64,000 bases of DNA from Hymenobacter cellulosivorans. GTDB lineage: Bacteria > Bacteroidota > Bacteroidia > Cytophagales > Hymenobacteraceae. The notes under the pieces were generated by a model that saw only the letters and a list, made by a program, of their open reading frames with translations, did not search any database and was not told the DNA's origin. This document shows positions 49,850 through 58,961 of this stretch, one piece after another (position 1 is the stretch's first letter; every line of letters begins with the position of its first letter). The stretch lies in the NCBI RefSeq assembly GCF_022919135.1, contig NZ_CP095049.1, positions 2,732,501 to 2,796,500 on the forward strand, written 5' to 3'. The position numbers and the translations under genes are program-made.

Positions 49850-50119
49850 GATTAGTGGGAAAGATGCTACGTAATGAACCGCCAAAGTAGCTTCCGGCGA
49901 CCGAATAAGCCGGGCTATTTTCAACCATCAGCCGCTTTCAGCACCTGAATACAGGTGGCAGCGCCACCAACGGGCCGGCGGGCTCAACCAGAGGCTGCCA
50001 GGCTGGAGTTGTGGGTCCGGAAAGGGGTTTTCCGCTCGGTCGGGGCGGGTTGGTTGAATAACCTGCGGGGCTTGGTGACCAGCCGGTAGTTTTGACCTGC
50101 TACCAACCAAATGCCTTGT

Positions 50120-51046
50120 ATGAGCTCTATTTCTCTTGTTGAAACCAACCAGCTTTCCTTTTCCTACGGCGCCCGTTCTATTCTGCACGATGTATCCCTG
50201 GCTGTACCCAAGGGGAGTATTTATGGCTTTTTGGGACCCAATGGGGCAGGCAAAAGCACAACGCTCCGGCTGCTGCTGGGCCTGTTGCAGGCCCCGGCGG
50301 GCACGGTTCGCCTTTTCGGTCACGACTTGGCCCGGCACCGCGTGGCCCTGCTCACCCGCGTGGGTGCCCTGATTGAAAACCCCTCGCTCTATGACCACCT
50401 CAGTGGCCATGCCAATCTGGAGGTAACCCGCACGTTGCGCGGCCTGGCCCGGGGCCGCTCGGAGGAAGTCTTGGCCTTGGTCGGACTCACGGAGGCGGCC
50501 CACCGTCCGGTGCGGGAATACTCGCTGGGCATGCGGCAGCGGCTCGGACTGGGCTTAGCCCTGCTGCCCGACCCCGACCTGCTCATCCTCGACGAACCCA
50601 CCAACGGCCTCGACCCCAACGGCATCATCGACATGCGCGAATTGCTGCGGCGTCTGCAGCGGGAGCAGGGCAAAACCATTCTGCTCTCAAGCCACCTGAT
50701 CAGCGAAATCGAGCGAGTTGCTACCCACGTGGGTATCATTCAGCACGGGCGACTGGTGTTTCAGGGCCACATGGCGGAATTGCAGAATCGGCAGCGCGAC
50801 AACCAGCAGCTCCTCATCGAAACCGACAGCGCCGATACCTGCCGCAACCTGCTGCCCGCTGCGCTGGGCAGGGCCCGGGTTACGGGCGCGGGCACGTTGC
50901 TGCTGCCCTACGAGTCGCGGGAGCAAGTGGCCGAGCTGGCCCGGCAGCTGGTAGCGGCCGGTCAGCCCCTGTACCATATCAGTTGCCAGCAGCCCACGCT
51001 GGAGGAAACCTTTCTGCAACTCACCGAAACCACGCCCACCCCATGA
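50120..51046 (+). CDS. ABC transporter ATP-binding protein (bacitracin/lantibiotic type)
   Basis: Cytosolic ATPase subunit of 308 residues. Walker A GPNGAGKST (residues 39-47), signature YSLGMRQRLGLGLALL, Walker B LLILDEPTNGLDP, and switch His in TILLSSHLISEIE. The subgroup matches exporters of the BcrA/CcmA-drug type, which often protect against peptide antibiotics. The C-terminal 90 residues are accessory. It overlaps the permease gene by 4 bp (ATGA), so the two form one transporter. Divergent from the LytTR two-component system. ATG at 50120 (MSSISLVE) preferred over 50111. Confidence 0.92.
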   Translation: MSSISLVETNQLSFSYGARSILHDVSLAVPKGSIYGFLGPNGAGKSTTLRLLLGLLQAPAGTVRLFGHDLARHRVALLTRVGALIENPSLYDHLSGHANLEVTRTLRGLARGRSEEVLALVGLTEAAHRPVREYSLGMRQRLGLGLALLPDPDLLILDEPTNGLDPNGIIDMRELLRRLQREQGKTILLSSHLISEIERVATHVGIIQHGRLVFQGHMAELQNRQRDNQQLLIETDSADTCRNLLPAALGRARVTGAGTLLLPYESREQVAELARQLVAAGQPLYHISCQQPTLEETFLQLTETTPTP

Positions 51047-51861
51047 GCCTGCCCCTGCATTCGCCCACGCCTTTTCTGCTGCTGCGTCGTACCCACACCG
51101 CCGACTGGCTTAAGCTGCGCCGTACCCTGGCGTTGTGGCTGGCCCTGGGCGGCGGGGCCTTGCCGGTATTGCTCAACTTTCTGATAATTTATTTCCGCGG
51201 CGAAAAGCTGCTGGCGGCCGGAGAGAATCCGTGGCGGCACTACATTCACATGAGCTGGCAAACGGCCTCGGTGCTGTTGCTGCCCCTATTTCTGATTCTG
51301 CTAACCAGCCTGCTGGTGGCCATCGAAAACCGCGCTACGGCCTGGAAGCACCTCTACGCCTTACCCGTCAGCCGCGGGGCCGTGCTCGGAAGCAAGCTGC
51401 TGGTCTTGCTTCAGCTCAATCTGCTGGCCCAGGTGGTGTATGTGGTTTTGCTGCTGGCTTCCGGCAAACTGCTGGGTTGGCTCCGGCCTGAGCTGCTGTT
51501 TGGGGCCTACCCGGTGCCGCTGGCCGGGGTAATACCCTTGCTGGCGCATACGTATCTGGCCACATTGGGCATTCTGGGTATTCAATACGTAGCCGCCCTA
51601 TGGTGGCGTAGCTTTGCACTACCCTTCGCGTTCGGTATTGGGGGGCTGGTCGCGGCTCTGACGCTGCTACGCTGGGAGCACGTCGACTGGGTGCCCTACG
51701 CTGCTCCAACCCGAGTATTGAGCCTGGTGGGCAAAGATGCGCAGGGCCTGCTCACGGTTCAGTCCGGTATAGGCTTGGCCGAATGGAGCAGTCTGGCTTG
51801 GTTTGCCGCGGCCTTGCTGGTCGGCTACGGGCTGCTGAGCCGGTGGAAAACGGCCGACTAA
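51043..51861 (+). CDS. ABC transporter permease subunit (ABC-2 type)
   Basis: Membrane protein of 272 residues with about six segments (ALWLALGGGALPVLLNFLIIYF, SVLLLPLFLILLTSLLVAIE, LLVLLQLNLLAQVVYVVLLLASG, VIPLLAHTYLATLGILGIQYV, ALPFAFGIGGLVAALTLL, SLAWFAAALLVGYGLLSR). The ENRATAWKHLYALPVSRGAVLGSK stretch is typical of the ABC-2 permeases that partner BcrA-type ATPases. The start is the ATG overlapping the ATPase stop (ATGA), supporting translational coupling. Export of a lipid, bacitracin-like peptide or own peptide is possible; no evidence decides. Confidence 0.87.
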   Translation: MSLPLHSPTPFLLLRRTHTADWLKLRRTLALWLALGGGALPVLLNFLIIYFRGEKLLAAGENPWRHYIHMSWQTASVLLLPLFLILLTSLLVAIENRATAWKHLYALPVSRGAVLGSKLLVLLQLNLLAQVVYVVLLLASGKLLGWLRPELLFGAYPVPLAGVIPLLAHTYLATLGILGIQYVAALWWRSFALPFAFGIGGLVAALTLLRWEHVDWVPYAAPTRVLSLVGKDAQGLLTVQSGIGLAEWSSLAWFAAALLVGYGLLSRWKTAD

Positions 51862-51880
51862 GCCGCGTGCCGCTCTGTCG

Positions 51881-52285
51881 TTAGCGGGCCTTGAGTCGGT
51901 AGCTGGGAATGAGCTCAATAACGTCGCCCTTGGGCGACACAACGAACTCCCCACTGTCGCGCCGCACGTCGCCGTCCTTGGTTTGCTCCCGATAGCTATG
52001 GCGTACGAAGGTGCCAATCTGGGCTGTGCCGTTGGCTACTTGTGGCACTGCCGCCGGGGCCGGAGTGCTACCACTGGCGTTGAGCCGGGCCACGCTGGCC
52101 GCGTAGGCTGCCGAGTCCTGGCGGGTGTAGGGCTTGGTGTCGAACTTCTCGGCCCGGTAATCTGCCGGGCTATCGAGGCGGTTGCTCACATATTCGGACA
52201 CCACTGCTTCGGCCTGCTTTTCCGGCGACGAATTGCAAGCAGCAAGGAAAGTAGCGGCGAAAAGAAAGAAGGAACTAGTTTTCAT
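51881..52285 (-). CDS. small predicted lipoprotein, unknown function
   Basis: Lipoprotein of 134 residues: MKTSSFFLFAATFLAAC ends in a lipobox LAAC|N. The body (EAVVSEYVSNRLDSPADYRAEKFDTKPYT, then GTFVRHSYREQTKDGDVRRDSGEFVVSPKGDVIELIPSYR) suggests a small beta-rich periplasmic domain of the type seen in many Bacteroidota lipoproteins; no family recognised. Convergent with the ABC permease; the stops are 19 bp apart. Confidence 0.72.
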   Translation of the reverse strand: MKTSSFFLFAATFLAACNSSPEKQAEAVVSEYVSNRLDSPADYRAEKFDTKPYTRQDSAAYAASVARLNASGSTPAPAAVPQVANGTAQIGTFVRHSYREQTKDGDVRRDSGEFVVSPKGDVIELIPSYRLKAR

Positions 52286-52317
52286 AGCACGGGTAAAGCG
52301 GCTTGCCAACGTAACAC

Positions 52318-52332
52318 GAAGTCTGACTTCGC
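52318..52332. repeat. short CGAAGT...ACTTCG hairpin (dispersed word)
   Basis: CGAAGTCTGACTTCG, a perfect 6-bp stem. A related hairpin TGCGAAGT-TTC-ACTTCGCA lies at 57497-57515. Both are upstream of minus-strand genes, so the word recurs in spacer DNA. Confidence 0.6.
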
Positions 52333-52399
52333 GAGGCGTGGACGCTGCTGCAATGGGTATCGTTTAATGTTTCGTGAAGCGCTGCTTCGCGTTGCTTGC

Positions 52400-54478
52400 T
52401 TAAATGCCACCGGAGTATTTGCGGGTGGCCCACTCGGCCGTAACCAGGGCCAGCAGCAGGAAAAACAGCCATTTCAGGTTAATCAAGTCCTTGAGGTCTT
52501 CCTGGCTGTAGAGCACGGGCTTGGCGTTGGCCTTCTGAATATCCTGAGTGAGCTGGGCAAACTGGCCGGGAAAATACAGGCGCGAACCACTGCGGCGGGC
52601 CAGCTGGTAGAGCAGGTTGTGGTCGGCGCGGGCCTCCAGGGTTTCGAGCTGCTGCTCCTGCACCAGCAGCTCACCGCGGTCCTGCTGGGGCTGGCCGCCG
52701 AGCGTGGCGCTGGCTGCGTAGCGGTAGAGGCCGCCGGGCAAACTGCCCAGGTGCAGGGGAGAGCCGTCTTCGCTGTTGGTGAAACTAAACGTGCGGGTGC
52801 GGTTCTGCTCGTCGGTCAGAGCCAGCTTGATCTGCTGGCCGTAAATTCGTTCGAAAATGGCGTTGTAGGTTTCAGCGGCAAAGGTCACGTCATCGGCGGT
52901 GCTGAAGGCGTCCTGAGTTGGGTACACGTCGAGACGCTTCTTGTTGGCGTTGGCCGTGAGCAGCTGCAGCGTCCGGATGATGAGCCGGTCGTAGGCCTCG
53001 GGCCGGTCGGCGTGGTCGGCGGCTTCCTGCAGGCGCCACTGCCAGCTGCCGTCCGTGAGCAGCGTCGCCTGGCGCTGGGCCGGACTACCACCGAGCACCA
53101 GCAGGGGCTTCTGGGTTTTAAGGCGTCCTACCTGCTGGTACAAGGCCACTTCAGCCCCGCTATTTACCCGCAAATCCCCGAAAGGCACGGCCGCCGGTGG
53201 GTAGGCCGCGAAGCGCCGCAGGGCATCTTCTTCGAAGGTAAAGCGCGAAAAGCTGGGGTTGAGCACGGGCGTCACCTCGTCGGTCTGGGAGCCGCGGGGC
53301 GTAATGCTCAGGCCCGTACCAAACGTGTTGTAAGCGTTGAAATCGGACTGGGCCCCCACAATGTAGAGGGTCGGAATCCGGCGGCTTTTCACCGCGGCCA
53401 GCACCTCGGCGCCCACCCCGCCCCGGGCCGGTAGCTGGTGCAGAATAGCCACGTCGTAATCCTGGGCCGCTAGGGGGGTAATGCCGGGCAGATAGGTGGT
53501 TAGGGCAAAGTTGTCGTTTTGCTGAATGGCCGCTCGCAAGGCTTTCAGATCGGGGTGAGGGGCGGCACCGGCCAGCAGCACTTTCAGCCGACCCTTCACT
53601 ACTTCCACGTAGGCGCTTTTGCTGTTGTTGAGCGTCGTAAACTCGCCGGGCAGGGGCTGCACCACCACTTCGTAGCGGTGCTTGCCGGGAGCGTTGGCCG
53701 TGAGCAGGAAGGTCGTTTTCTGACTGCGGCGGCTGCCCGTGAGCGGCACACGGCGGGTTTCGAGTACCCGACCGTTTTCGCGCAACTGCACGGCGGCTTC
53801 CCCACTGCTGAAGCCGCTGTAGTCGATTTCGGCCTCCAGCGGAAACCGGTTGCCACTAAAGGCCACGCGGTTGTAGGTCAGCTGGGCCAGGCGCACGTCT
53901 TTCTTGGGTAGCGTATCACCCACCGCCACGCTGTAAATCGGGAATTGAAACTCGGAATACACCGGGCTCCGGCCCTGGTTTACAATGCCGTCCGACACGA
54001 GTACTACCCCGGCCAGATTGCGCCCGTCGTAGCTTTCCCCGATGCCGGTGAGTAGCCCGTCGAGGTCGGAAGAAGTATTTTTAAATTGTAGTGAATCCGG
54101 ACGGGCCGGGCGGGCTGTGGCGCCGCCAAGCGTGCGGGTTTCGACCTGAAAGCCTTTCTCGCGTAACGCGGCCGCCAGCTGGGTAAGCCCCGTCGTAGCC
54201 TGGCTGAGCACTGGCTGGGGCGTAAACAAACCCACTGACTGGGAATTATCCACGGCCAGCACAATGGTAGGCTGTTCCTTGGTCGTCGTCGTGGTTTTGA
54301 TGAAAGGCGAGAGCAGCAGAAAGCACAGAAAGCTTACCACGACGAAGCGCAAGGCGGCCAGGGCGTAGTTCACGGGCTTGCTCCAGGGAGCCTTAGCCGA
54401 GTACAGAAGAGCCGCATAACCCGCACCTACGGCCAGGCACAGCAAGATTAACCAGGGAGAAGCAGCGGTGGATAGCAA
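52400..54478 (-). CDS. VWA-type membrane protein
   Basis: Membrane protein of 692 residues. Two N-terminal segments (WLILLCLAVGAGYAALLYSA and ALRFVVVSFLCFLLLSPFI) precede a von Willebrand A-like domain (PTIVLAVDNSQSVG as the MIDAS-like DxSxS, then AGVVLVSDGIVNQG). Further beta-rich domains follow, and one C-terminal segment ends the protein (LINLKWLFFLLLALVTAEWATRK). The VWA domain is on the periplasmic side if the topology is as usual. Similar Bacteroidota proteins accompany BatA-type operons, but no MoxR or BatB partner is present here. Function unknown. Confidence 0.82.
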   Translation of the reverse strand: MLSTAASPWLILLCLAVGAGYAALLYSAKAPWSKPVNYALAALRFVVVSFLCFLLLSPFIKTTTTTKEQPTIVLAVDNSQSVGLFTPQPVLSQATTGLTQLAAALREKGFQVETRTLGGATARPARPDSLQFKNTSSDLDGLLTGIGESYDGRNLAGVVLVSDGIVNQGRSPVYSEFQFPIYSVAVGDTLPKKDVRLAQLTYNRVAFSGNRFPLEAEIDYSGFSSGEAAVQLRENGRVLETRRVPLTGSRRSQKTTFLLTANAPGKHRYEVVVQPLPGEFTTLNNSKSAYVEVVKGRLKVLLAGAAPHPDLKALRAAIQQNDNFALTTYLPGITPLAAQDYDVAILHQLPARGGVGAEVLAAVKSRRIPTLYIVGAQSDFNAYNTFGTGLSITPRGSQTDEVTPVLNPSFSRFTFEEDALRRFAAYPPAAVPFGDLRVNSGAEVALYQQVGRLKTQKPLLVLGGSPAQRQATLLTDGSWQWRLQEAADHADRPEAYDRLIIRTLQLLTANANKKRLDVYPTQDAFSTADDVTFAAETYNAIFERIYGQQIKLALTDEQNRTRTFSFTNSEDGSPLHLGSLPGGLYRYAASATLGGQPQQDRGELLVQEQQLETLEARADHNLLYQLARRSGSRLYFPGQFAQLTQDIQKANAKPVLYSQEDLKDLINLKWLFFLLLALVTAEWATRKYSGGI

Positions 54479-54871
54479 AGGCGAGGGGCGAAGAATGGAG
54501 CACTAAGAACCCGAAAACGAGCCGGGAAGTTGCTTGCAAAAAAGCAAGGCGTAGTGCCGAACACTAGAGCAGGGCGAAGTTAGGCACAGAATGGGTTCCG
54601 CGCCGCCGGGTTTCCGCTGAAGCTGCTGTGGTTAAGTATATGCAACAGCTCCTGCCATACAGCTTGGAAGGAAGGAAACCATTATCCAATGTTAGTATAT
54701 ATTCTGTTTGGCTATATGCTGGAACAAGAAAACATCTGGAATTTGTGTTTTATGACGACAGATATGCATAGAGTGGATTTGAACCGCTAAGGCGCAGGAT
54801 ATTTAAAGGCAAATAGCTTTGGAAGCAGGACGATTGGGCTTCCGCTTTCCTCGGCGCTAGAGCCTGCCGGT
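54479..54871. other. AT-rich intergenic region without recognised gene
   Basis: A 393-bp gap between two minus-strand genes. Positions about 54620-54800 are clearly more AT-rich than the surrounding DNA. A GGAAGC...GCTTCC pair (54821-54843) could terminate the plus-strand direction weakly. I find no coding frame of convincing composition. A tRNA-like T-loop word (GGATTTGAACC at 54777-54787) was examined and rejected as a tRNA. Confidence 0.5.
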
Positions 54872-55573
54872 CTACCGTACTGTCACCAGCTCCTGGCTTT
54901 CTAGCATCCGGACCGGGGAAATGACCTTTTCATCTAGGGGAATCTGCTTGCCGTACCGCTCCCGCAGTTTGGCCTGCACGGCCGGGTGGCTCAGGTCAAA
55001 CTCCCGCAGCGTCTGAAGCTGGCCGATTTCGCGGCCGGTGGCGGTTTTGTACATCTTCCAGAGCAGTTCCGAGCAGTAAATTCGCTCGTCGCTCCAGCCG
55101 AAGTATAGGTCGTAGTTTTTGCCCGCGTACTGCTGACCGGCGGCTTGCAGGCGCTGCAAGGCGGTGGGCGTCAGTACTGTTTCGGCGTCGCGCAGACGCT
55201 TTACTACGAATTTGCCATCCTTGCCGCGGGCTACCCACTTGGTCAGGGAAGTTTCGCTCACCGGCTGCACGGCCTCAAATACCCGCCACTCCGAACCTCG
55301 CCGAAACAGGATGCCGCAGTGGCTGTACTCCGACTTCGTGGCCAACTGAATGGCCCGGCTCTGCGCCGACTGTGAGGTCTGGAAAATCAGGTCCCCATCG
55401 TGAAGTTTGGGCGCCACCTGGGTCACGGCGGCAGAAGCCTGACGCATGGCCTGGTAGCGGCCAACCCGACGGGCCACGCGGGGGTAAGCCACGCCAGCCA
55501 CCAGCAGAAAAACAAGCAAGGCCGCCGCTACAGCGCTTCTAAATGAAATTTTTGACTGGGCAGCAAGGGCCAT
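54872..55573 (-). CDS. YiiX/YebB-like permuted papain-fold cysteine hydrolase
   Basis: NlpC/P60-superfamily member of the circularly permuted YiiX group, 233 residues. An N-terminal membrane segment (AAALLVFLLVAGVAYPRVA) leads to the domain at about 55-225. The permuted order puts catalytic His85 (ATKSEYSHCGILF) before the nucleophile Cys167 (DERIYCSELLWKMY), which is the hallmark of this group. Members are thought to act on peptides or lipid amides in the envelope; the substrate is unknown. The ATG at 55573 (MALAAQSKISF) places the membrane segment near the N-terminus; a frame from 55624 exists. Confidence 0.85.
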   Translation of the reverse strand: MALAAQSKISFRSAVAAALLVFLLVAGVAYPRVARRVGRYQAMRQASAAVTQVAPKLHDGDLIFQTSQSAQSRAIQLATKSEYSHCGILFRRGSEWRVFEAVQPVSETSLTKWVARGKDGKFVVKRLRDAETVLTPTALQRLQAAGQQYAGKNYDLYFGWSDERIYCSELLWKMYKTATGREIGQLQTLREFDLSHPAVQAKLRERYGKQIPLDEKVISPVRMLESQELVTVR

Positions 55574-55667
55574 AGGAAACGGTGATGGTCCATCAAACCT
55601 ACCCACAAACCCTGGTTTGGACAAGGAATTACCGGCTGACTTCTCCGCGCTGCACTGAGTGTAGTGG

Positions 55668-56315
55668 CTACTTCTGTACCTCGGCCACCGTAGCTTCTGC
55701 CGCGGCCGGATTGGCGGCTACGCTCAAGGCTGTACCCACGGCTGCGCCGGCTACGGATTTGCGCAGCTGCAACTGGAGCTCAGGCTTGGCAGTTGTCCCG
55801 TTCCAGCCCGTGACTTTGCCCCGCACGGGCGCGCCCAGCGTGTTGGCCAGCGCCACCTGCACACTGTCGCCGGGGTGCAGCTGCTGGGCTGCGGCCGGGG
55901 TCAGGCGCACGAGTAGGCGGGTTTGGTCGGTAAGGGTGGTTAAGGGTGCTTGGGGCGTGAGCAGTTCGCCCACCTGCACCGTGGCCCGGGCCAGCACCCC
56001 GTCGTGTGGGGCATTGAGGTAGGCGGTGGCATTGGAAGAGCGCACCCGTAGCTTGGCCAGCACCTGGCCCCGGCGCACGTATTGGCCCTCGTAAAAGTAG
56101 CTTTCGACTAGTACGCTGGGCGAAGCAGCCACAATCGGGCTGGCGACAAAGCTAACTAGGCGGCTAACCGTCTGGGGGGCTGCCTTCAGGGCTATGCGGG
56201 CCGCGGGCCGGGCCGTGGAGGCTCCGGAAAAATAAGAGGCTTGCGGACGAGGCTGCGAAAAGGCTGAGCCTAAGGTAAGCAGGGTAAGCAGGGTAAAGGC
56301 TACCAGAAATTTCAT
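55668..56315 (-). CDS. HlyD/RND-type periplasmic adaptor-like protein
   Basis: Exported protein of 215 residues with signal peptide MKFLVAFTLLTLLTLGSAFS. A short barrel-sandwich (lipoyl-like) region is seen in VLVESYFYEGQYVRRGQVLAKLRVRS with return strand AYLNAPHDGVLARATVQVGELLTPQAPLTTLTD, as in membrane fusion proteins. The following strands (RLLVRLTPAAAQQLHPGDSVQVALANT, PVRGKVTGWNGT) resemble the beta-barrel domain. No RND pump, TolC or ABC gene is adjacent, and the coiled-coil hairpin is missing, so it is an orphan or minimal adaptor. Function unproven. Confidence 0.75.
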   Translation of the reverse strand: MKFLVAFTLLTLLTLGSAFSQPRPQASYFSGASTARPAARIALKAAPQTVSRLVSFVASPIVAASPSVLVESYFYEGQYVRRGQVLAKLRVRSSNATAYLNAPHDGVLARATVQVGELLTPQAPLTTLTDQTRLLVRLTPAAAQQLHPGDSVQVALANTLGAPVRGKVTGWNGTTAKPELQLQLRKSVAGAAVGTALSVAANPAAAEATVAEVQK

Positions 56316-56667
56316 GGCGAGGAGCGTCGGCACGCGCAATTCCGGAGCCCGGCGTACGGCCGGGCGCGGAAAAGGCGCTAAGACATTAGAAAGGGGAGGG
56401 CAGGTAAGGCGCGTTACGCCTATCCTATACGCTGACGAGTAAGACCCTGCTTTACTTTACGCAAGGCCATGTTTTTACAAAAAAGCGTCGCAGCAACGGG
56501 TACTAACCGCCAGTTGCTCCAGATGTTCCGGCTTCGACTGGCCGCCAGTTCCCGACAAAGGTACTGCCCGATTCCTTAGCCCAGCATTTGGCTGGCCCCA
56601 AAACGCAAAACAGCGCGAAGCCGAAGCTCCGCGCTGTCTGTAACGGGTACTGAATGAGGGTTCTCGC
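56316..56667. other. intergenic region with fabG terminator, otherwise nothing recognised
   Basis: 352 bp between two minus-strand genes. The only element I can support is the terminator of fabG at 56610-56637. No promoter of the TAnnTTTG type is convincing for the HlyD-like gene. Confidence 0.5.
56610..56637 (-). terminator. terminator of fabG
   Basis: ACAGCGCG-A-AGC / GCT-C-CGCGCTGT with CGAA loop and one mismatch. AAAA at 56607-56610 gives a short T tract on the minus strand. Confidence 0.7.
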
Positions 56668-57417
56668 CTAGGTCAGCATGCCGCCGTCTACCTGCAGCAC
56701 CTGGCCGCTGATGTAGCTGCTGTCGTCGGAGGCGAGGAAGGCGGTGGCTTTAGCCACGTCCTCGGGCGTGCCGCCGCGGCGCAGCGGAATAGCCTTGCGC
56801 CACTCATCCACCTGCTTGGGGTCGAGGGCATCGGTCATTTCGGTTTCGATGAAGCCTGGCGCAATGGCGTTGCAGCGGATGTTGCGCGAGCCCAGCTCCA
56901 GGGCCACCGACTTGGTAAAGCCGATAATACCGGCCTTGGAAGCGGCGTAGTTGGCCTGCCCGGCGTTGCCCTTGATGCCCACGACCGAGGTCATGTTCAC
57001 GATGCTGCCGCTCTTGGCGCGCATCATGGGCTTGGTGGCGGCCTTGGTCAGGTTGAACACTGACTTCAGATTGACGGCCAGTACCTGGTCCCACTGCTGC
57101 TCACTCATGCGCATGAGCAGGCCGTCCTGGGTGATGCCGGCGTTGTTTACGAGGATGTCCAGCTTACCGAACTCGGCCACCACGTCTTCCACCAGCTTCT
57201 CGGCCTGGGCGTAGTCGGAGGCGTCGGAGCGGAAGCCTTTGATTTTGGTGCCGTGGGCCGCCAGCTCCTCTTCCAATTGCTGGCCTTTCTCCACGCTGGA
57301 GAGGTAGGTGAATGCCACATTAGCCCCAAGCTGGGCGAAATACACCGCAATGGCGCGGCCAATTCCTTTGGAAGCACCCGTAATGAGGGCCACTTTTCCG
57401 TCGAGCAGTTTCGTCAT
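56668..57417 (-). CDS. fabG: 3-oxoacyl-[acyl-carrier-protein] reductase FabG
   Basis: Short-chain dehydrogenase of 249 residues, NADPH-dependent reductase of the fatty-acid elongation cycle. The cofactor site is ALITGASKGIGRAIA (TGxxxGxG); NNAG is in ILVNNAGITQDGLLMRM. The catalytic Ser is in VNMTSVVGIKGNAG, and Y-x-x-x-K in ANYAASKAGIIGF. The C-terminus SSYISGQVLQVDGGMLT is the typical FabG end. Length matches the family. The ATG at 57417 (MTKLLDGK) gives the canonical start. A TATCTTCG element (57422-57429) would make the transcript essentially leaderless. Confidence 0.96.
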   Translation of the reverse strand: MTKLLDGKVALITGASKGIGRAIAVYFAQLGANVAFTYLSSVEKGQQLEEELAAHGTKIKGFRSDASDYAQAEKLVEDVVAEFGKLDILVNNAGITQDGLLMRMSEQQWDQVLAVNLKSVFNLTKAATKPMMRAKSGSIVNMTSVVGIKGNAGQANYAASKAGIIGFTKSVALELGSRNIRCNAIAPGFIETEMTDALDPKQVDEWRKAIPLRRGGTPEDVAKATAFLASDDSSYISGQVLQVDGGMLT

Positions 57418-57446
57418 GCGGCGAAGATAGGCTGATATAGTTGTTA

Positions 57447-57657
57447 GTTGGTAGTTGTCAGTTGTTAGTTTTTGCGCCGGGCAAGGCCTTTGGTACTGCG
57501 AAGTTTCACTTCGCAAGGTGGCCGAATGAAAGTGGGAGCAAGGCACATGCTTGCGCAAAGCAGAACTACACGGGGCCGCCCAAAGCCAGCATTAAGTCCC
57601 ATCTTCGTACCTAATTTCAGCTGCCGAACACCAGCCGAACAGCTGACAACTACCAAC
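57447..57657. repeat. GTTGGTAGTTGTCAG word arms framing the fabG-flavoprotein spacer
   Basis: Perfect 15-bp inverted arms GTTGGTAGTTGTCAG (57447-57461) and CTGACAACTACCAAC (57643-57657) with degenerate extensions. Between them is the hairpin TGCGAAGT-TTC-ACTTCGCA at 57497-57515. Same word family as at 9786-9848. Confidence 0.8.
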
Positions 57658-57671
57658 GAACAACCAGTACT

Positions 57672-58916
57672 ATGCGCCACGTCGATATCTGTATTCTGGG
57701 AGCCGGGCCGGGCGGCGCATCCGCCGCACTCCACCTCGCCAATGCGGGTCAGCCGGTGCTGCTGCTGGATAAGGCCGTATTCCCACGCGACAAAATCTGC
57801 GGCGACGCGCTTAGTGGCAAGGTGCTTAGCGAACTGCGCCGCCTGGGTCCCGAGCTGCCGGCCCGCCTTGCCGCCTCGGCCGGGCAGGTGCCATCCTGGG
57901 GCATCGACTTCTTCGCGCCCAACGGGCAGCGCCTGGGCGTGCCCTTTCAGCCGCGCTACAATAAGACCGTGGATGCTGCCGCCGGCCACGTCATGAAGCG
58001 CCTGGATTTCGACAACTTCCTGGTAGAGGAAGTGCGTAGGCGGCCCGAAATCGAGCTGCTGGAAGGCGTGGACGTGGCCCCGCCCGAACGCACGGCTGAG
58101 GGCCGCTGGCTGGTGCGCTCGGGTGGGGGAGATGAAATAGCCTCGGCCCGGCTGCTACTGGTAGCCAACGGGGCCCAGTCGGCCTTTGCACGCCAGATTG
58201 CGGGGCATGCTCTGGAGCCGGCCCACCACTGCGCCGGGGTGCGGGCCTACTACGAAGGTGTGACGGGCCTAAGTCCCGACAACTTTATCGAGCTGCACTT
58301 TATCCAGGATTTTTTACCGGGCTACCTGTGGGTTTTTCCCTTGCCCAACGGGCAGGCCAACGTAGGCGCCGGCATGCTGACCAAGGCCGTATCGGCCAAA
58401 AAGGTAAACCTGCGGGAGCGAATGACCGAAATGCTGGCTACCCACCCGGCCCTGAAAGACCGGTTTCGGGATGCCAAGCGCCTCGGCCCAATAAAAGGGT
58501 TCGGCTTGCCCCTGGGCTCCAGGCGGCGCGTTATTTCCGGCGACGGTTACCTTCTGCTCGGCGACGCGGCTTCTCTGATTGACCCGTTCAGCGGGGAAGG
58601 CATCAGTCACGCCATGGTAAGCGGCCGGCACGCCGCCGACTGGGCCGCCCGCGCCCTGGCCGCCCACGACACTTCCGCCGCCTTCCTGCGGCAGTACGAC
58701 GCGGCCGTGTACCGCCGCCTGGGCCAGGAACTGCGCCTGAGTCACTGGCTGCAACGCCTGCTGCAGTTTCCCAGCCTGTTCAACTTCGTAGCCAACCGTG
58801 CCGCCAACAACCCGACGCTGGCCGAAACCATTTCCGGCATGTTCCTCGACCTTGATCTGCGGGAACGGCTGCGCCAACCCAGCTTCTACCTCAAGCTGCT
58901 CTTCGGCCGGAAGTAA
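57672..58916 (+). CDS. geranylgeranyl-reductase-family FAD-dependent oxidoreductase
   Basis: Flavoprotein of 414 residues. The N-terminal FAD-binding start is VDICILGAGPGGASAALHLA, followed by the diagnostic FPRDKICGDALSGKVL of the GGR family. Other features are the motif YLLLGDAASLIDPFSGEGISHAM (FAD ribityl-binding GD), and the middle substrate region PGYLWVFPLPNGQANVGAGML. Family members reduce prenyl chains or hydroxylate quinone-like lipids; the exact reaction is unknown here. It is divergent from fabG. Start ATG at 57672. Confidence 0.9.
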   Translation: MRHVDICILGAGPGGASAALHLANAGQPVLLLDKAVFPRDKICGDALSGKVLSELRRLGPELPARLAASAGQVPSWGIDFFAPNGQRLGVPFQPRYNKTVDAAAGHVMKRLDFDNFLVEEVRRRPEIELLEGVDVAPPERTAEGRWLVRSGGGDEIASARLLLVANGAQSAFARQIAGHALEPAHHCAGVRAYYEGVTGLSPDNFIELHFIQDFLPGYLWVFPLPNGQANVGAGMLTKAVSAKKVNLRERMTEMLATHPALKDRFRDAKRLGPIKGFGLPLGSRRRVISGDGYLLLGDAASLIDPFSGEGISHAMVSGRHAADWAARALAAHDTSAAFLRQYDAAVYRRLGQELRLSHWLQRLLQFPSLFNFVANRAANNPTLAETISGMFLDLDLRERLRQPSFYLKLLFGRK

Positions 58917-58961
58917 GGTTTAGTTGCTGGTTGTTCGTTGCCAGCTGTTCGGTTTTAGGAT

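Noticed and set aside
54777..54787. tRNA T-loop-like word GGATTTGAACC (GGTTCAAATCC on the minus strand)
   Set aside because: No D-arm, anticodon stem or acceptor stem can be folded around it, and the T-stem itself has a mismatch. Not a tRNA; a remnant cannot be shown.
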